A DNA stretch of 64,000 nt from Amborella trichopoda (GCF_000471905.2 NW_006499436.1:6968302-7032301), one strand, 5' to 3'; shown: positions 25,158 to 34,121, counted from the stretch's first letter. A program made the numbers and translations. The notes: generated by a model from the sequence alone, not told the origin.

Positions 25158-28100
25158 TCTCACTACACACATACACACAAATGCCCATATATATAAATCT
25201 ATGAGTGTGTGGGTGCAGACTACACGTACACGTATTTGCATGCATTGGATGAGTTGTTTTTGTCTTCCGGCTACAATGACAACACCTTGTACAAAGAATA
25301 ATAAGTATTTGCTTATTGCAATCCTTTATTCTGAATCACTGCAAGCCCCCTCTCTTCTTGGAGTGCCCCTATGAGATCTTTCCTATTTGGGTTAAGCATA
25401 GCAGACTACTCATGGTATTGTGTACAAATTTTTAATGGGCATACACAGAACACAAGGAGAGAGTGAAAAAGGAAAACCATATGCCAGATGGAGTAATAAT
25501 GTCCCAAGAGTTCTCTCTCTGTCTCTGTCTCTGTCTCTGTCTCTCTCTCTGTTTATCTAAAAGTTTGACCAAAATGATAACTTCCACACACACCTGGAAC
25601 CATGCCTTATATTTGATATTCTGATAGATCTGAGGCATATTTTGAGAACTCATTGGACGAAACAAGGGCAAAAAACCAATATGTGCAGTGTGAAATGTAA
25701 GGAAAGATTAGACTAACCCTTAGTTAGGCAAAAGTTCAAATTTTTAGAAAAATGAATGCTTCCCTTGAGAATGGAGAACAAATGAAGAAGCACTAATACA
25801 ATAATGGTCAATATTGGATGGTGCATCTCAATACAACATATATAGAAAATTTATTTAATGACTCTAAGGAGCATGTCATAACTGTCTTTTAGCATTTGAT
25901 GCTTTCATATATTATTTTCTCCTTGTAAATCCCTTTCTCAAATAGCTTGTTTGGTTTTCTAGATCAGTTGGCATTCACCTTGGGATGCTCTCGTGTTTTA
26001 TTCTTCCTGCTGCCAAATTTTTGTGTGGTTGATAATATGTTCTTTTTATTATCTGGCTTAGTTATATTTTCTCTTGTACGAATAAATTGGATTTGATATT
26101 GATTATTTGCACAGGTTATTACAAGATGCTGGTATGACAGATTTGACAGTCCCTGCTTTGTAAGGATTTTCTTTTCTTCTAAGTTCATTTATTGGATATG
26201 TCAACTATATTATTGAAACATGAAACTTTGTTTTAGCAGCATAATTATATGAATCCAGTCAAATCACAAATCCTTGAAAAAAGTTGCCCATTCTGGTTTA
26301 AAGATCATGCCATAATTGAATTTTAAGTTGTCTCATGGGATGTCATGCTCAAGAGTTGGCTCCTCCATAAAACACTAAAAAAGCAAAACTCATTCGACTC
26401 AATGTGAGACTCCCCTTGTCTTCTACATTTGACACTATTATGTTACTTAACGTTTGCGAATGTGAAAACTGAAAAGTATTAACCCGGTCCACACCCACCA
26501 CCAACCCGACCAACCAACCCCCCCCCCCCCCCCAACCCACACACACACACAAAAACAAAAACAAAAACAAAAAAGCCAAGAAAGGGATAATTTTATCTTA
26601 AAAATTAATTAGTATTTATTCTATTTTTAATTTATTAAGCTTATTTGGAAGATGATCAACAAAAAAACGAATGAAACTTTGAGTGAGACCATCCAAGTGT
26701 TAGAATTGCCTTATTCTCGTGGAAAAAACTTTTACTCGAAAGAAAGCTGCAGAAAGAGTAAAAAGGGTTTACCTATTGTTTTACAATTTTTGGGACGATT
26801 TCCTAGTATTTATGATTTGTATATATGGTCATTTGAGATAATGATATGGCTGGCTGATCGTATTAAGAAAGTGGCAAAAGAAGTCTAGGAGAATCTAGAG
26901 GAAAAATACTTTTAGGTAACGAAACTTGGTGGTGGAAGGATGAGGCGCAATTAGCAAAAAACGATCTTGTTACTAAGCTTGCAGGGGAATAAAAATGATC
27001 AGAATTAAGAAGAATATAAAAATGTCAAGAGGAATGCTAAGAAAATAGTAAATAAGGCGGTTAAGGTAGATCATGATTTATATAATAAATTGAGCACAAT
27101 AGAAGGTGAAAAAGATGCCTTCCAACAAGCAAAAATGAGAGAGGAAGTGTAGGGACCTAGATCATAGTAAATGCATTAAAAGTGAGGTTCAGATGGAGTT
27201 GGTGAAGGATGATGGGGGTTAATGAAAGGTGGAAAATCTATTTTCAGAAATTATTAAATGATAACTCTAGAGCTCAGCATTAGGAGGAATCATCGACATA
27301 AATGAGTTCGAGGGCCATGATACTTGCATAGGATTAGGATATCTAAAGTGAAAGAAGCTTTGAGAAAGATGAAGATAGGAAAGGCTTTAGGTCCATATGG
27401 TATATCGATAGAGGTTTGGTAGTGCATGGGAGAGATTGGCGCATTCTAGTTGATCAAGTTGTTCAACAAGATTTTGAGAACAATGAAAATACCAAATGTA
27501 TGGAAGAAAAGAACTGTGGTACCCATTTATAAGATCATGGGAGATGTATAGAGTTGTACAAACCATTGAGAGATCAAACTATGAGCTACATTATGAAATT
27601 GTAGGAGTGAGTGATTGAGCAACGACCAAAACGTGATATGAGTATTAGAAAATCAGTTCAGATTTATGTTAGGGAATTCAACCACTGAGGCTATTTTCCT
27701 ACTTAAGCAATTGATTGAGAAGTTTAGGGAGAAGAGTAAAGACCTCCAGGTGGTCTTTATTGATTTAGAGAAAGCATACAATAGAGCACCCAAGAGAGAT
27801 ACTTTGGCAGGTGCTGGAAAAATGCTTAAGAGGATATATTGACATGGCTATAGATATGCACGATGGAGTCCTAACTAATGTGAGGATAACTAGTGGAGAT
27901 ACAAGTGAGTCTTCAATGGCAGTAGGCGTACATCAGGGATCAATGTTGAGCCTATATATGCTTGTATTATGAATAAGTTAACTACGCATCTACATGATGA
28001 GGTCTTGTGGTGTATGTTGTTTACGGATAGCATAATTTTGATTGATTAGACTAGAGACAACGTAAACACAAAGTTAAAACTTTGGAGGGAAGCTTTAGAA

Positions 28101-31100
28101 TCTTAAGGTTTTAAAACTATTCGGACTAAGAGAAAATATAGGGAATTTATGTTTAGTAATAATAAAAGTAAAAGCAAGGAATTAGTTAGGATTGATGGCC
28201 AAGAAGCACCTAAAAGAGATTATTTTCAATGTTTTGGATCGGTCCTCCATGAGAAAGGAGAGATTGAGGAAGATATTGCTCATGGAATTAGTGTTGGGAT
28301 GATGAATTGGATAAATACTTCTGAAGTCTCATGTGATCATCACATACCAATAAAACTTAGGGGGAAGTTCTATAGGATGGCCATAAAACCTGTCATGCTT
28401 TATCGGAAGGAATGTTGGACGGTCAAGAAACAATGCAGCCATAGAATTGGTGTAGATGAGATTAAGATGTTGAGATGTGCGAGTGACACGATAAAGAAGG
28501 ATAGAATTCAGAATGAATACATTCAAGGGAATTTATGGCTAGCTCTAATAAGCGATAAAATGAGGAAAAGTAGACTTAGGTGGTTTTGTCATGTGCAGTA
28601 TCGACCTGGAACATCACCAGTTAGGAGGGGTGATTTACTTCATGTGGAAGGCTCTAAAAGAGAAAGTGAATGCCTGAAAGGACATGGATGAAAGTAGTGA
28701 GAAAAGATATGATGACTTATGATCCGACTAAGGGTATGGCCCTCGATAGAGCGGAATGGTGGAATACAATTCATGTAATCGATCCTAAATAGTTTTGCTA
28801 AGGCTTGGATGATGATGATGCATACATGGTTATTTAGTGAGATTCAATAAATTATTAATAGAACTCTCAATTTTATCCTTAAAGAAGTTTTAAAAAATAT
28901 GAAATGGAATAAAAATATTATTTTCTTAAATTCTTTATCAAGTTATCTTGTTCAAGTCGAAATATACTTGAAAACCGAAAAATTTAGACATATTAAACAA
29001 TAGGAAAATTGTAGAAAGAGAACATTTACTTTTACAACAACAGGTCATAATCACTCTTGTTCGGTTTTAAATCAGATGGTTGTGTGTCATTGACTAGACT
29101 CAATCTTCAAAACAAAATTTCTAGAACTTCGTGACACAACCCAAGCCTTCTAATTTGATATCTTATGGCTATAGGAGTGATTGTGACCTCCTTGTAACAA
29201 TAGTAAATGGTCTTATAGTATACAATCCCTAAACAAAAATCTTCTCATTTATGTCAATGTTATCTACCCGCAGTGTAGGTCTTTTTTCATTATGTTTTGT
29301 ATTCCCAAGGATAATTTTTTCCAAATGTTTCAACATTTTTTCTCATATTTTTTGGGCATTGATTATGGCACTTTTGTCAAAACTTGCGGCATCTGTCCTG
29401 AATTGACTTGCTAATTGTTCTCACTGGGTCGTTTTTTAAAACTCCTCGAGTGTATGGATAGAGGGTTTGCAACCTTCCAACAAACTCCATTCCTACCTTT
29501 CAAGTTCCAGTTCGGATCATAACGGTTGTATATTTTCTTTTTTATTCACTGATCTAGAAGTTCACTGATCTAGAAGTAGGATGGGGAAGTTTGCAAGTTT
29601 GAGAGTTTGAAATTTTACACTTCCTACATGAATACCAAGTAGGATGGGGAAGTTTGCAAGTTTGAGAGTTTGATATTTTACTCTTACTACATGAATACCA
29701 AGTACGATGGGGAAGTTTGCAAGTTTGAGAGTTCGAAATTTTATACTTCCTACATGAATACCAAGTTGTAAATTTTGTCTTCCATCAGATAAACTTCTCC
29801 TTGTGATTGTAATGTGACCCCTTATATACTAACCAAGATGTAGAAAGTTCTGCAAAATATCAGAAAACTGTAATACAATCCTTCACCATGATCAATTATA
29901 CAAAACAGAATTTCTATAAAACCCCCTTATGAATTATGCGAAAGAAAGCATAAACCCCAAGAAATTCGTCATCCCTGATGTGATAAACTTAATTTCATGA
30001 GGAAAATTCCCTTGGCATGTACTTACATGGAAGATGCCTCGTTTAAATCATCAAACCTGTCTGCATGGAACACACAGTGAATTCTACTCCACACGGATTA
30101 TATGAGAAAGGAGAATAACTCATCATCTATGAAATCCCCCTACAACTGTTTTTTCTTAGATTGCCTTTGTTGTATCACTCCATAGGATGTGAGAAGTGGG
30201 CATCTTCCTAAGTAGTTTTTTCTTTCATTTTTTGGCCTTTACTCCCTAAACTATTGCTCACGTCCCCAACCGCCTTGGAAAATACCTGTCGTCCCAAGTA
30301 GCTAGACATATCTTGCTCATATTTCCTTGTCCTATCCGAAAGTAATTATTTGGACTCACTCCAATTTCGCAGTCGCTCATGAAGGCATTTCAAAGACAGC
30401 TGAAAGATAAACTGGGAAGTCTGATAGTGGCCTTACTTGGCACTGTACCACTAGCCAGGGATAAAAATTCATTTTTCCAATCAACCTGCATTTAGATGAT
30501 CCTTTGTGCATCAGAGGCAAGGGAGAGAACTACCAAGTTAGGAATGGGCTTCCAGGCTTGTGCTCTCTCATTCACAGTAATGTGTACTCTATCTTCGTTT
30601 TCCTTAGATTTTTTGGCTTCATCATGCCAGTTCATTTTGAACTTTAGATGAAGAACATGCTGGAAATTTTCAATTACCTAATTAACTGCGGGCCTCTTGC
30701 TAAAAGTGGGGTTCAATTTAGTAGCTCCCTATTTAAAGTAAACAGACAAGAAGAAAATGTGTCTCCCAATCTTATCAGTTAAAAAAAGGGGGCTTTCATG
30801 TCTCAATCCATCAGTGGTACTAAAGTATCCTATGAAAAGGATGCCATCAAGTTACCTAAATGAATGGCCGTCACAGCACCACAGTACCATAAGCCCCAAT
30901 TCTGCAGCAATATGCTCTTAGCCTCTTACTAATGCAGGATCTGACTTGGTAACTCCTTATTTGAAGTGAACAGATATGACAAAAAGGCATCTCCCCATCT
31001 TACCAGTCCGAAAAAAGGATTATGTTTCAATCCATCAAGAGGAAGTAAAAATGTCCTCTAGATGAACTATTCACCAGAATTGGAAGTGGTGCCATTGACC

Positions 31101-32386
31101 TACTTACACAAACAAAGGGCTTTCATGTCTCTCCAATGCCGTAACCCCCGACTTTGCAGCAATGCCCTCCAAACCATATGGGATGTGCTTTCTCCATCTT
31201 GCTTGATCTTCCTTCTCGTAGGATTGGAATGCAACTTTTGTGGGCCATAATTCGCTATTTACGTACCTTAGCAATTTATTTTGATCTGCCAAGTCTAAAC
31301 AGCTTCCTTGTCAGCAAAAGGTGTCACTGCATATATAATATAAGAAAAAAAAGCATCACTTCAAACGGACCTGATTTCATTCATATCCTTAGGCATTTTT
31401 TCGGTAATCAGTATCAAAGAAATAGAATCTGGCCTGATGTCCCTTGAACAGATTATGTCAACATAATACCCACAATGACTCTTAAACAGTCTTTATCTGA
31501 TTAAAATTCATAAAAATTCCATTGACTCTAGAGATTCATCTCTAGGTAGGTCAAAACTTTTCCAGGGAACCTCTCCAATGTGATGTCTTTCTGATCTAGC
31601 CACCTGAGCCTTAGAGCACCTTGTATGCCTGCCCCCCCCCCCCCCCCCCCCCCCCCGGGAAAAAAACCCCCCCTCTTCCTTTTTTTTCCTTTTTTATTTA
31701 TTTATTTTTTATTTGTTTTTGTGACCGAATCTTGGATCTTTTTAATTTTATACTTAAAATTTGGAACTCTAAATTATGAAGTTTTTGTCAAGTAAAACTA
31801 GAAACACAAGGGCATATTAGAGAAAAGAAAAGATTCCTCAGTAGTCACCATAAATGGTCTTTCTAGGTCAAAAGATTACCATTTCTTCTCCTTGTCATCT
31901 CTTACAAAATTGATATAAAGATGGTGAAGTTGAATATTCGAGCAACTAGCACCGCCCACATGGATTGGATTGAAGATTTCATTGGGGATTTCTTACTGAG
32001 TGTGGTCTATTTCAATGCAGGTCTCTTGTTAATGATACCTATAAGATGGATCTTATTCTCATTTATCCTCCATACATGATATCATTGGCGTGCATATACA
32101 TTGCCAGCGTACTCAAAGATAAGGATACAAATTCATGGTTTGAAGAGCTTCGGGTAGATATGAATGTGGTAAATACTTTCTTACATAAGTGTAGCTACTT
32201 GTTTGAATTTTATCTTATCCTTAATCCCATGATTATTGTTTGCATCCATGGGAATTGACTAATTCTTACAACATTTCTCAGATCAAGAATATCTCGATGG
32301 AGATCCTGGACTTCTACGATAATTACAAGCTTCCCACTGAGGAAAGGGTGAATGCAGCAATGAACAAATTGGCGGTAAAGACTTAG
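125..32386 (+). CDS. CYCC1: Cyclin C (CYCC1-type), 9 exons, 251 aa, intact
   Basis: Exons read from the sequence: 125-156, 233-339, 1281-1320, 16460-16504, 24311-24429, 24510-24624, 26115-26159, 32021-32168, 32282-32386. Every intron is GT-AG and all phases match, giving 251 codons plus TAG. The protein starts MAANFWTSSH. The first cyclin box lies at about residues 40-150 (VIATAVAYFRRVYT, LVAPTCLYLASKAEE, ILEMEMKLLEALDYYL) and the second fold follows (SLVNDTYKMDLILIYPP, MEILDFYDNYKLPTEER). From memory, order and length closely match Arabidopsis CYCC1-1 (253 aa). Known role: partner of CDK8 in the nuclear Mediator kinase module, regulating transcription rather than driving the cell cycle. Intron sizes are 76, 941, 15139, 7806, 80, 1490, 5861 and 113 bp; the long ones are filled with transposable elements. 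A GTAAAG near the end of the last exon could act as an alternative donor. The promoter is obscured by low-complexity sequence. The identification is strong; expression is not shown. Confidence 0.95.
340..1280 (+). other. CYCC1 intron 2, no recognised feature
   Basis: This 941-bp AT-rich intron runs between the donor after ATGACTAACC and the acceptor TTTGCAG. I see no repeat, RNA gene or coding remnant in it. Confidence 0.8.
1795..2622 (-). mobile_element. Older L1 LINE fragment: start of ORF2 (endonuclease), split by a younger L1
   Basis: On the minus strand ORF2 begins at about 2595 with MKILIWNIRDLK, the usual start of the plant L1 apurinic-type endonuclease. The region contains GGDFNVP (about 2205) followed by MRDFFEFLHHNFLIDTPFHG and FNWPNHASNP. 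The frame is interrupted by several stops and shifts. Around 1855-1900 the sequence also matches the linker of the younger L1 (near 6190-6230). The reverse transcriptase and 3' tail are missing, so the element lost everything downstream of the endonuclease. Its 5' part continues at 9957 beyond the younger insertion. Confidence 0.8.
2851..6928 (-). pseudogene. L1 ORF2 (endonuclease, reverse transcriptase, RNase H), broken
   Basis: ORF2 starts at 6928 with MKIITWNVKGLGQASKK. The endonuclease shows the ETKQ motif and ends in a GDFNV signature near 6495. The reverse transcriptase shows IALAKDKAPSPDGF (about 5610), FHPISLLNSSYKILAKVL (5430), TAFIQGKQILDGALVAHECI (5300), DWEKAYDHVEW (5200) and the catalytic YADDTLVFLDAP (about 4895). 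A zinc-finger RVT region follows (CASCLSEEESSPHLFLIC near 3710). RNase H begins with CIKLNFDGSSIGNPDPAGARG (about 3290) and ends with SNEFADLMTKEGA. These pieces fall in different frames separated by stops and shifts at about 6480, 6250, 5730, 5100, 4640, 3780 and 3360. The protein would nick target DNA and copy its own RNA. It cannot be made whole from this copy. Confidence 0.92.
6945..9928 (-). pseudogene. L1 ORF1 (gag-like, DUF4283-type), broken
   Basis: The first ATG is at 9928 (MRVNHLQPPFTWNDIYNLYP), followed by a proline-rich stretch. At about 9530-9130 lies a segment resembling the DUF4283 nucleic-acid-binding domain of plant L1 ORF1 and related retroelements: RRISNGDLLFSFPSPATARR, then VWLTFDHIPLQTWTPETFLR and EDLFFPILVSW in a shifted frame. 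The rest, to about 6950, is very rich in Pro, Ser and Leu and is spread over all three frames. No CCHC knuckle is evident. The + strand here is strikingly G-rich because the C-rich sense strand lies opposite. ORF1 normally coats the element RNA. Confidence 0.75.
9957..12250 (-). mobile_element. 5' part (ORF1 region) of the older L1 split by the 2640-9939 L1
   Basis: Immediately beyond the target-site duplication the + strand is again G-rich, with a C-rich, proline-coding minus strand like L1 ORF1. Around 11650-11450 the minus strand encodes a scrambled segment resembling the DUF4283 core (YLVSFPS, then a stretch reading like LLHLKLWSQMY). It lies where ORF1 should sit upstream of the ORF2 start at 2595. 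The 5' boundary is uncertain and may lie in the GA tract or the gap after 12270. The reading frame is heavily decayed. The link between the two halves is inferred from order and orientation. Confidence 0.55.
10866..10884. repeat. Poly-G run
   Basis: A G homopolymer of about 19 bases in the older L1 5' part. Long G/C homopolymers also occur at 20579-20594, 26520-26533 and 31632-31656, and their lengths are probably unreliable. Confidence 0.8.
12270..12984. repeat. (GA)n microsatellite containing a 632-N assembly gap
   Basis: A GA tract of more than 60 bases runs into Ns from 12338 to 12969 and resumes for 15 bases. The Arg-Glu and Ser-Leu reading frames across it are pure translation of the repeat. 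True size and content are unknown. Confidence 0.95.
13207..14243 (+). mobile_element. Solo LTR (1,037 bp) of an LTR retrotransposon, probably Ty3/Gypsy
   Basis: Fossil. The segment begins TGTAGACACC and ends GCTGTAAACA. It is flanked on both sides by the 5-bp duplication AATGC (13202-13206 and 14244-14248). TG...CA termini plus a 5-bp duplication with no internal region are the marks of a solo LTR left by recombination between two LTRs. A TGTAGACACC start is familiar from plant Gypsy LTRs, hence the tentative family and strand. No coding sequence is expected or seen. Confidence 0.8.
14249..15950. other. Intron 3 remainder, unrecognised; GACAC-rich patch at 15000-15260
   Basis: I recognise no gene or complete element here. 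Between about 15000 and 15260 the words GACAC, CATGTC and ACACATG recur many times, and CGGACACGTATCC recurs near 15460. This suggests a decayed repeat built on a degenerate GACACGTGTC-like motif. The rest looks like ordinary intron sequence. Confidence 0.5.
15951..16261. repeat. Two-copy tandem duplication (about 155 bp unit)
   Basis: Unit 1 (15951-16110) and unit 2 (16111-16261) both run from a TGATTTGTAAAA start, through GGCAAGGATA, GTGCTTCCA and TTTTAGTCCA, to a CTAGATT-AAGAAA end, with many point differences. The copies lie just upstream of CYCC1 exon 4 and are probably old. Confidence 0.8.
17067..17410. mobile_element. hAT-like MITE (344 bp) in CYCC1 intron 4
   Basis: Terminal inverted repeats read CTGTTTCAAAAAGCG on the left and CGCTTTTTGAAACAC on the right. 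Inside them are GC-rich subterminal blocks of CCTAGGCG words in inverted arrangement. An 8-bp flanking duplication (CCTTGTTC/ACTTGTTC, one mismatch) fits hAT. There is no coding capacity. Elements with these CCTAGGCG termini are widespread in plant genomes, from memory. Confidence 0.75.
17438..17543. repeat. 53-bp tandem duplication
   Basis: GTAATGAGTTGGATCA begins both units (17438 and 17491), followed by AATGGAGATGGATTTAATGGG in each. It lies just downstream of the hAT-like MITE. Confidence 0.85.
18011..18180. repeat. Degenerate minisatellite, about 40-bp unit, GAGA-rich
   Basis: The segment GGTGCTTTT(G/A)G...AAATG(G/A)TACATA-GAGAGA recurs three to four times with length variation. It abuts the left arm of the large inverted repeat. 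Confidence 0.7.
18187..19008. mobile_element. Large inverted repeat (two ~388-bp arms, 45-bp spacer), foldback-type element
   Basis: The left arm (18187-18573) starts GTTTAGTCCCACAT and ends TTTTCAAACCCT. The right arm (18619-19008) is its reverse complement throughout, from AGGGTTTGAAAA to ATGTGGGACTAAAC. Shared landmarks include AAAGGAGGT, TTTAAATGAAATATCTAT, AATAGTAATATAAAT and GGTTCTTTTGGGAAC. Divergence is moderate with small indels. No coding sequence is present. The transcript of CYCC1 intron 4 would contain a very long hairpin here. The family is unassigned; the arms make it a foldback MITE or two copies inserted head to head. Confidence 0.85.
19286..20545. mobile_element. DNA transposon-like element with ~120-bp terminal inverted repeats and non-transposase cargo
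   Basis: The left end (19286-19407) and the inverted right end (20431-20545) match closely: GGCAATGCAAACACTGGACA, TTTTTATTTTAA, ATACC(G/A)GACA, TTATTAGGGAT, TTCCAAAACC and GAGCCCCATTT. Long TIRs of this kind suggest a Mutator-like, non-autonomous element. The interior (19410-20430) carries a C-rich minus-strand stretch with long but interrupted frames, such as the segment starting MTHYPETQSS at 19913, and a GA-rich minisatellite. No transposase motif is visible. Captured host sequence is possible but I do not recognise it. I could not define the target-site duplication. Confidence 0.65.
20212..20432. repeat. GA-rich minisatellite (unit ~50 bp, about 4.5 copies)
   Basis: The unit reads roughly GGAAAAACACGAGTTGC-GAGAAAGTAGAGA followed by a GAGA run, repeated with variation inside the long-TIR element. 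Both strands give long open frames only because of the repeat. Confidence 0.75.
20738..21972. mobile_element. TIR element composed of three ~355-bp tandem repeats
   Basis: The ends read GGGTAGGGGTGTCAAC and GTTGACAACTCTATCCCT, an imperfect inverted repeat typical of hAT-like plant MITEs. Between them, units begin at 20841, 21201 and 21552 (lengths about 360, 351 and 360). Each contains GTGGAGCCTATAA, a 140-bp AT-rich core (TACAATTATATATACAATAT ... CATACTGACCTCATCT) and CAAGC/GCTTG-rich palindromic flanks. Units 1 to 3 differ at only a few per cent of positions, so amplification is recent relative to the neighbouring repeats. There are no open frames. Confidence 0.8.
21973..23224. other. Intron 4 remainder, no recognised gene; G-rich tract at 22873-22917
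   Basis: AT-rich intron sequence. The only notable piece is a GGGAGGGAGG-type purine tract near 22873-22917. Two near-copies of the phrase ATGATGCTTT(C)TTTTATTTTGA occur at about 22516 and 22581. Confidence 0.6.
23229..23690. mobile_element. Hairpin MITE, family H copy 1
   Basis: An almost perfect inverted repeat with no real loop. The left arm (from CTATAGGCAAAAATGAACAGTGA) folds back onto the right arm (TCACTGTTCATTTTCGTTTATAG) around about 23455. Arm landmarks include CACCGTCCAAAGTT, TTTTTCTACAAATC and GGTATTTTGGTCA. Non-coding. Related copies lie at 44445-44716 and 50558-50838. It lies in CYCC1 intron 4. Confidence 0.85.
24940..25160. repeat. (CT)n tracts around a 43-N gap, with artefact-like filler at 25003-25100
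   Basis: A CT tract runs into Ns at 24960-25002. After the gap come about 95 bases built from TAAC, ACGT, TACTA and GGGTA words, then CT tracts again at 25103-25160. The filler resembles the string at 1-88. The gap and filler lie inside CYCC1 intron 6 and do not touch exons. Confidence 0.8.
25505..25552. repeat. (GTCTCT)n / (CT)n microsatellite
   Basis: Repeating CTCTGT hexamers merge with CT dinucleotides within intron 6. Confidence 0.85.
26518..26572. repeat. Poly-C, (CA)n and (AAAAAC)n simple repeats
   Basis: A C run of about 14 is followed by CACACACAC and AAAAAC repeats in CYCC1 intron 7. The length is probably unreliable in the assembly. Confidence 0.8.
26790..28822 (+). mobile_element. 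RTE-type LINE, 5'-truncated, in CYCC1 intron 7 (sense)
   Basis: The fragment begins in the linker after the endonuclease (WLADRIKKVAKEV near 26845, then ETWWWKDE near 26923). It continues through the reverse transcriptase (LLKQLIEKF...LQVVFIDLEKAYNRAP near 27695-27790; VHQGSMLS-like around 27930). Its best-preserved part is the C-terminus at 28149-28691 (GKFYRMAIKPVMLYRKECWT, RLRWFCHVQYRP, PVRRGD). It ends in a GCTAAGGCTTGGATGATGATGATG-like tail of GAT units. A short-repeat tail instead of poly-A is the family habit of plant RTE elements. The frame is broken many times. Confidence 0.88.
28149..28691 (+). pseudogene. RTE reverse transcriptase C-terminal segment (longest open part)
   Basis: A 180-codon open stretch. 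It corresponds to the region after the YADD site of RTE-clade polyproteins: FGSVLHEKGEIEEDIAHGIS, then a lysine- and arginine-rich RLRWFCHVQ block. It has no promoter or start of its own and belongs to the LINE above. Frames upstream carry several stops and shifts relative to it. Confidence 0.85.
29578..29766. repeat. Tandem repeat, 3 x 63 bp
   Basis: Three units of exactly 63 bp (29578, 29641, 29704) share ATGGGGAAGTTTGCAAG, TTTGAGAGTT and CTACATGAATACCAAGT. They differ at only a few positions, so the expansion is recent. Confidence 0.95.
31632..31656. repeat. Poly-C run (25 bases)
   Basis: The C homopolymer is followed by CCCGGGAAAAAAACCCCCCC and T/A-rich homopolymer blocks. This is probably a sequencing or assembly artefact inside intron 7, about 360 bp before exon 8. 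Confidence 0.75.
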
Positions 32387-33610
32387 GAGTTTTGGAATTT
32401 TTATAAATTAAGGCATCTAGATTTTGGTGAATGGGCAATCCTATCTGGGCTAGCAGAAATTTGCTCTGCTCTTCAAATTATACATCAAGTTCACTAATGT
32501 TAATCAACTTTTTCTATTCGCGAATATTGTAAATTGATAGCAGTAAATGGGTAGCTGAACATTTACTTGAGCTTTGCTTGCTGTTATTTACTCTTCCATT
32601 AGGAGGGGAGGCTTCTATTCTTACGAGGAAAAGAGATGAGTCCATGATACTTAGGGCGAGGCAGGGAGGGGGCTTGGGCATGCGAAAAGAGAATATGGGG
32701 GCTGGGCCCGTTAAACTTAAGCCAAAACTATAGTGAGTAAAAAAAACTAAGTCGTATATGAACTTTTTAGGTACAAAGAGGTCACATTTATTTACAACTG
32801 TTCGATGTGAAATATGATAGCTTGGGTGTGAAGTAACATTTGATAAAGTTATCTTTTGAATTTTGAGTTTGATCAATGGAATAAATGCAGCCTCTCAATT
32901 TCACATCTAATGGTCAAGATTAATTGTGATCACTTTGTAATAAATGATTTTTTTTTTTTAAATACCGTTTTTAGCATCAAATGAGAGATTTTTTTATGGA
33001 AAGGCAAAACTTCGAGAGTATTTGTCATCCAAAATGCCCACTTTTTGGTACATCCAAATGGGCCTGCACAGGCGCCTTTTGATGTTGGTCATTGTGTACC
33101 TCTATTTTGGTTTTTTGGAAAAAAGCTGTATGCTAAAATTGGCACGTGCGTGTACAAATATATTTTATGACTGTCCTATTGATGCTGGTCATTGTGCACC
33201 TTGTTTTTTTATTTTGGGAGCACATTTGGTATCGCAACAACAAAGGGCTATACGTTCTAAGGGCCTAGTAGCGCGCTACACATATATTGTAATTGACTTG
33301 GTCATCGTGTAACCCCTTTTTTTTTTTTGACTAATCTCTATTGATGTAGGGTCATTGGTCTATTTTGTTTTTGTTTTTAACGTTAAAAAAAAAGCCAATC
33401 ATCAATCCCAAATACAATCCTAAATGCAACTAAACGCTACAATATAAGAAACCCTATTATTAGGAATCGTGCTCTAAGAAATCCTATTATTAGGAATCGA
33501 GCTTGGGTCAAGACGGTAGCAATTGGGTTTTTATAGTACTACATCTCAAGTTTCATTCCCATGTAATCTTCAAAAAATAAAAATAAAAACCTTACAACAC
33601 AACTATCTAC
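32387..33610 (+). other. CYCC1 3' flank: presumed 3' UTR and unrecognised sequence
   Basis: Sequence after the CYCC1 stop codon. A possible polyadenylation signal AATAAA lies at about 32879-32886. Around 33010-33320 two stretches share TTGATG(T/C)TGGTCATTGTG(T/C)ACC, so an old duplication is present. The 3' end of the transcript is not determined. Confidence 0.4.
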
Positions 33611-33845
33611 ACTACCAACAAACAAATACAGTCAAACTCTACAAACTAAGAAACCCTATTTTATTTTTTTCACAAAAACTCTTCTTTTTCACCAAATACT
33701 GAACCTCAAAGACTCACACTACCAACAAACAAATACAGCCAAACTCCACAAACTAAGAAACCCTATTTTATTTTTTTCACCACAACTCTACTTTTTCACT
33801 TTTCACCAAATACTTAACCTCAGAGACACTATAACACTGCCAACA
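33611..33845. repeat. Tandem duplication, ~107-bp unit, about 2.2 copies
   Basis: ACTACCAACAAACAAATACAG starts units at 33611 and 33718, and a partial third starts at about 33836. Each contains AACTAAGAAACCCTATTTTA and TTTTTCACCAAATACT. A second short duplication (GTGTCCCAACAAAGGG, GTTAGCAGAT) flanks 33920-34075. Confidence 0.8.
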
Positions 33846-34121
33846 AACACAAGCTAAGAAATCTCACTATTTTATTATTTTTTTTGAGCATTTTTTTTCT
33901 TCACTATATTTTTCTGTGCACATCTGGTGTCCCAACAAAGGGCTGGCCAATATTGTGTTAGCAGATTACTCATCTAACTTTTTGAAACCAGATTACTACT
34001 CATCTAGCTTTTTTAAAACCAAACAATTTTGCTGTGCAGGTGTCCCAACAAAGGGGCCGGCCAGTGTTAGCAGATCTAGATGACTCACCAAACAACAATG
34101 CATTGCTTTTAATGTTAATAT

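Larger units (their letters stand above)
28823..31990. other. Intron 7 remainder: AT-rich with decayed duplicated segments
   Basis: No gene is recognised. Segments at about 30690-30920 and 30925-31165 are degenerate copies of each other (TTTAGTAGCTCCC/TTGGTAACTCC, GTCTCAATCCATCA/GTTTCAATCCATCA, CTGCAGCAATATGCTC/TTGCAGCAATGCCCTC). The minus strand between 29900 and 30700 shows short amino-acid stretches without a family I can name. A poly-C run lies at 31632-31656, followed by a string of short homopolymers that looks artefactual. Confidence 0.5.

Noticed and set aside
29578-29766. CRISPR-like array
   Set aside because: Three contiguous 63-bp units have no unique spacers, and this is a plant nuclear genome.
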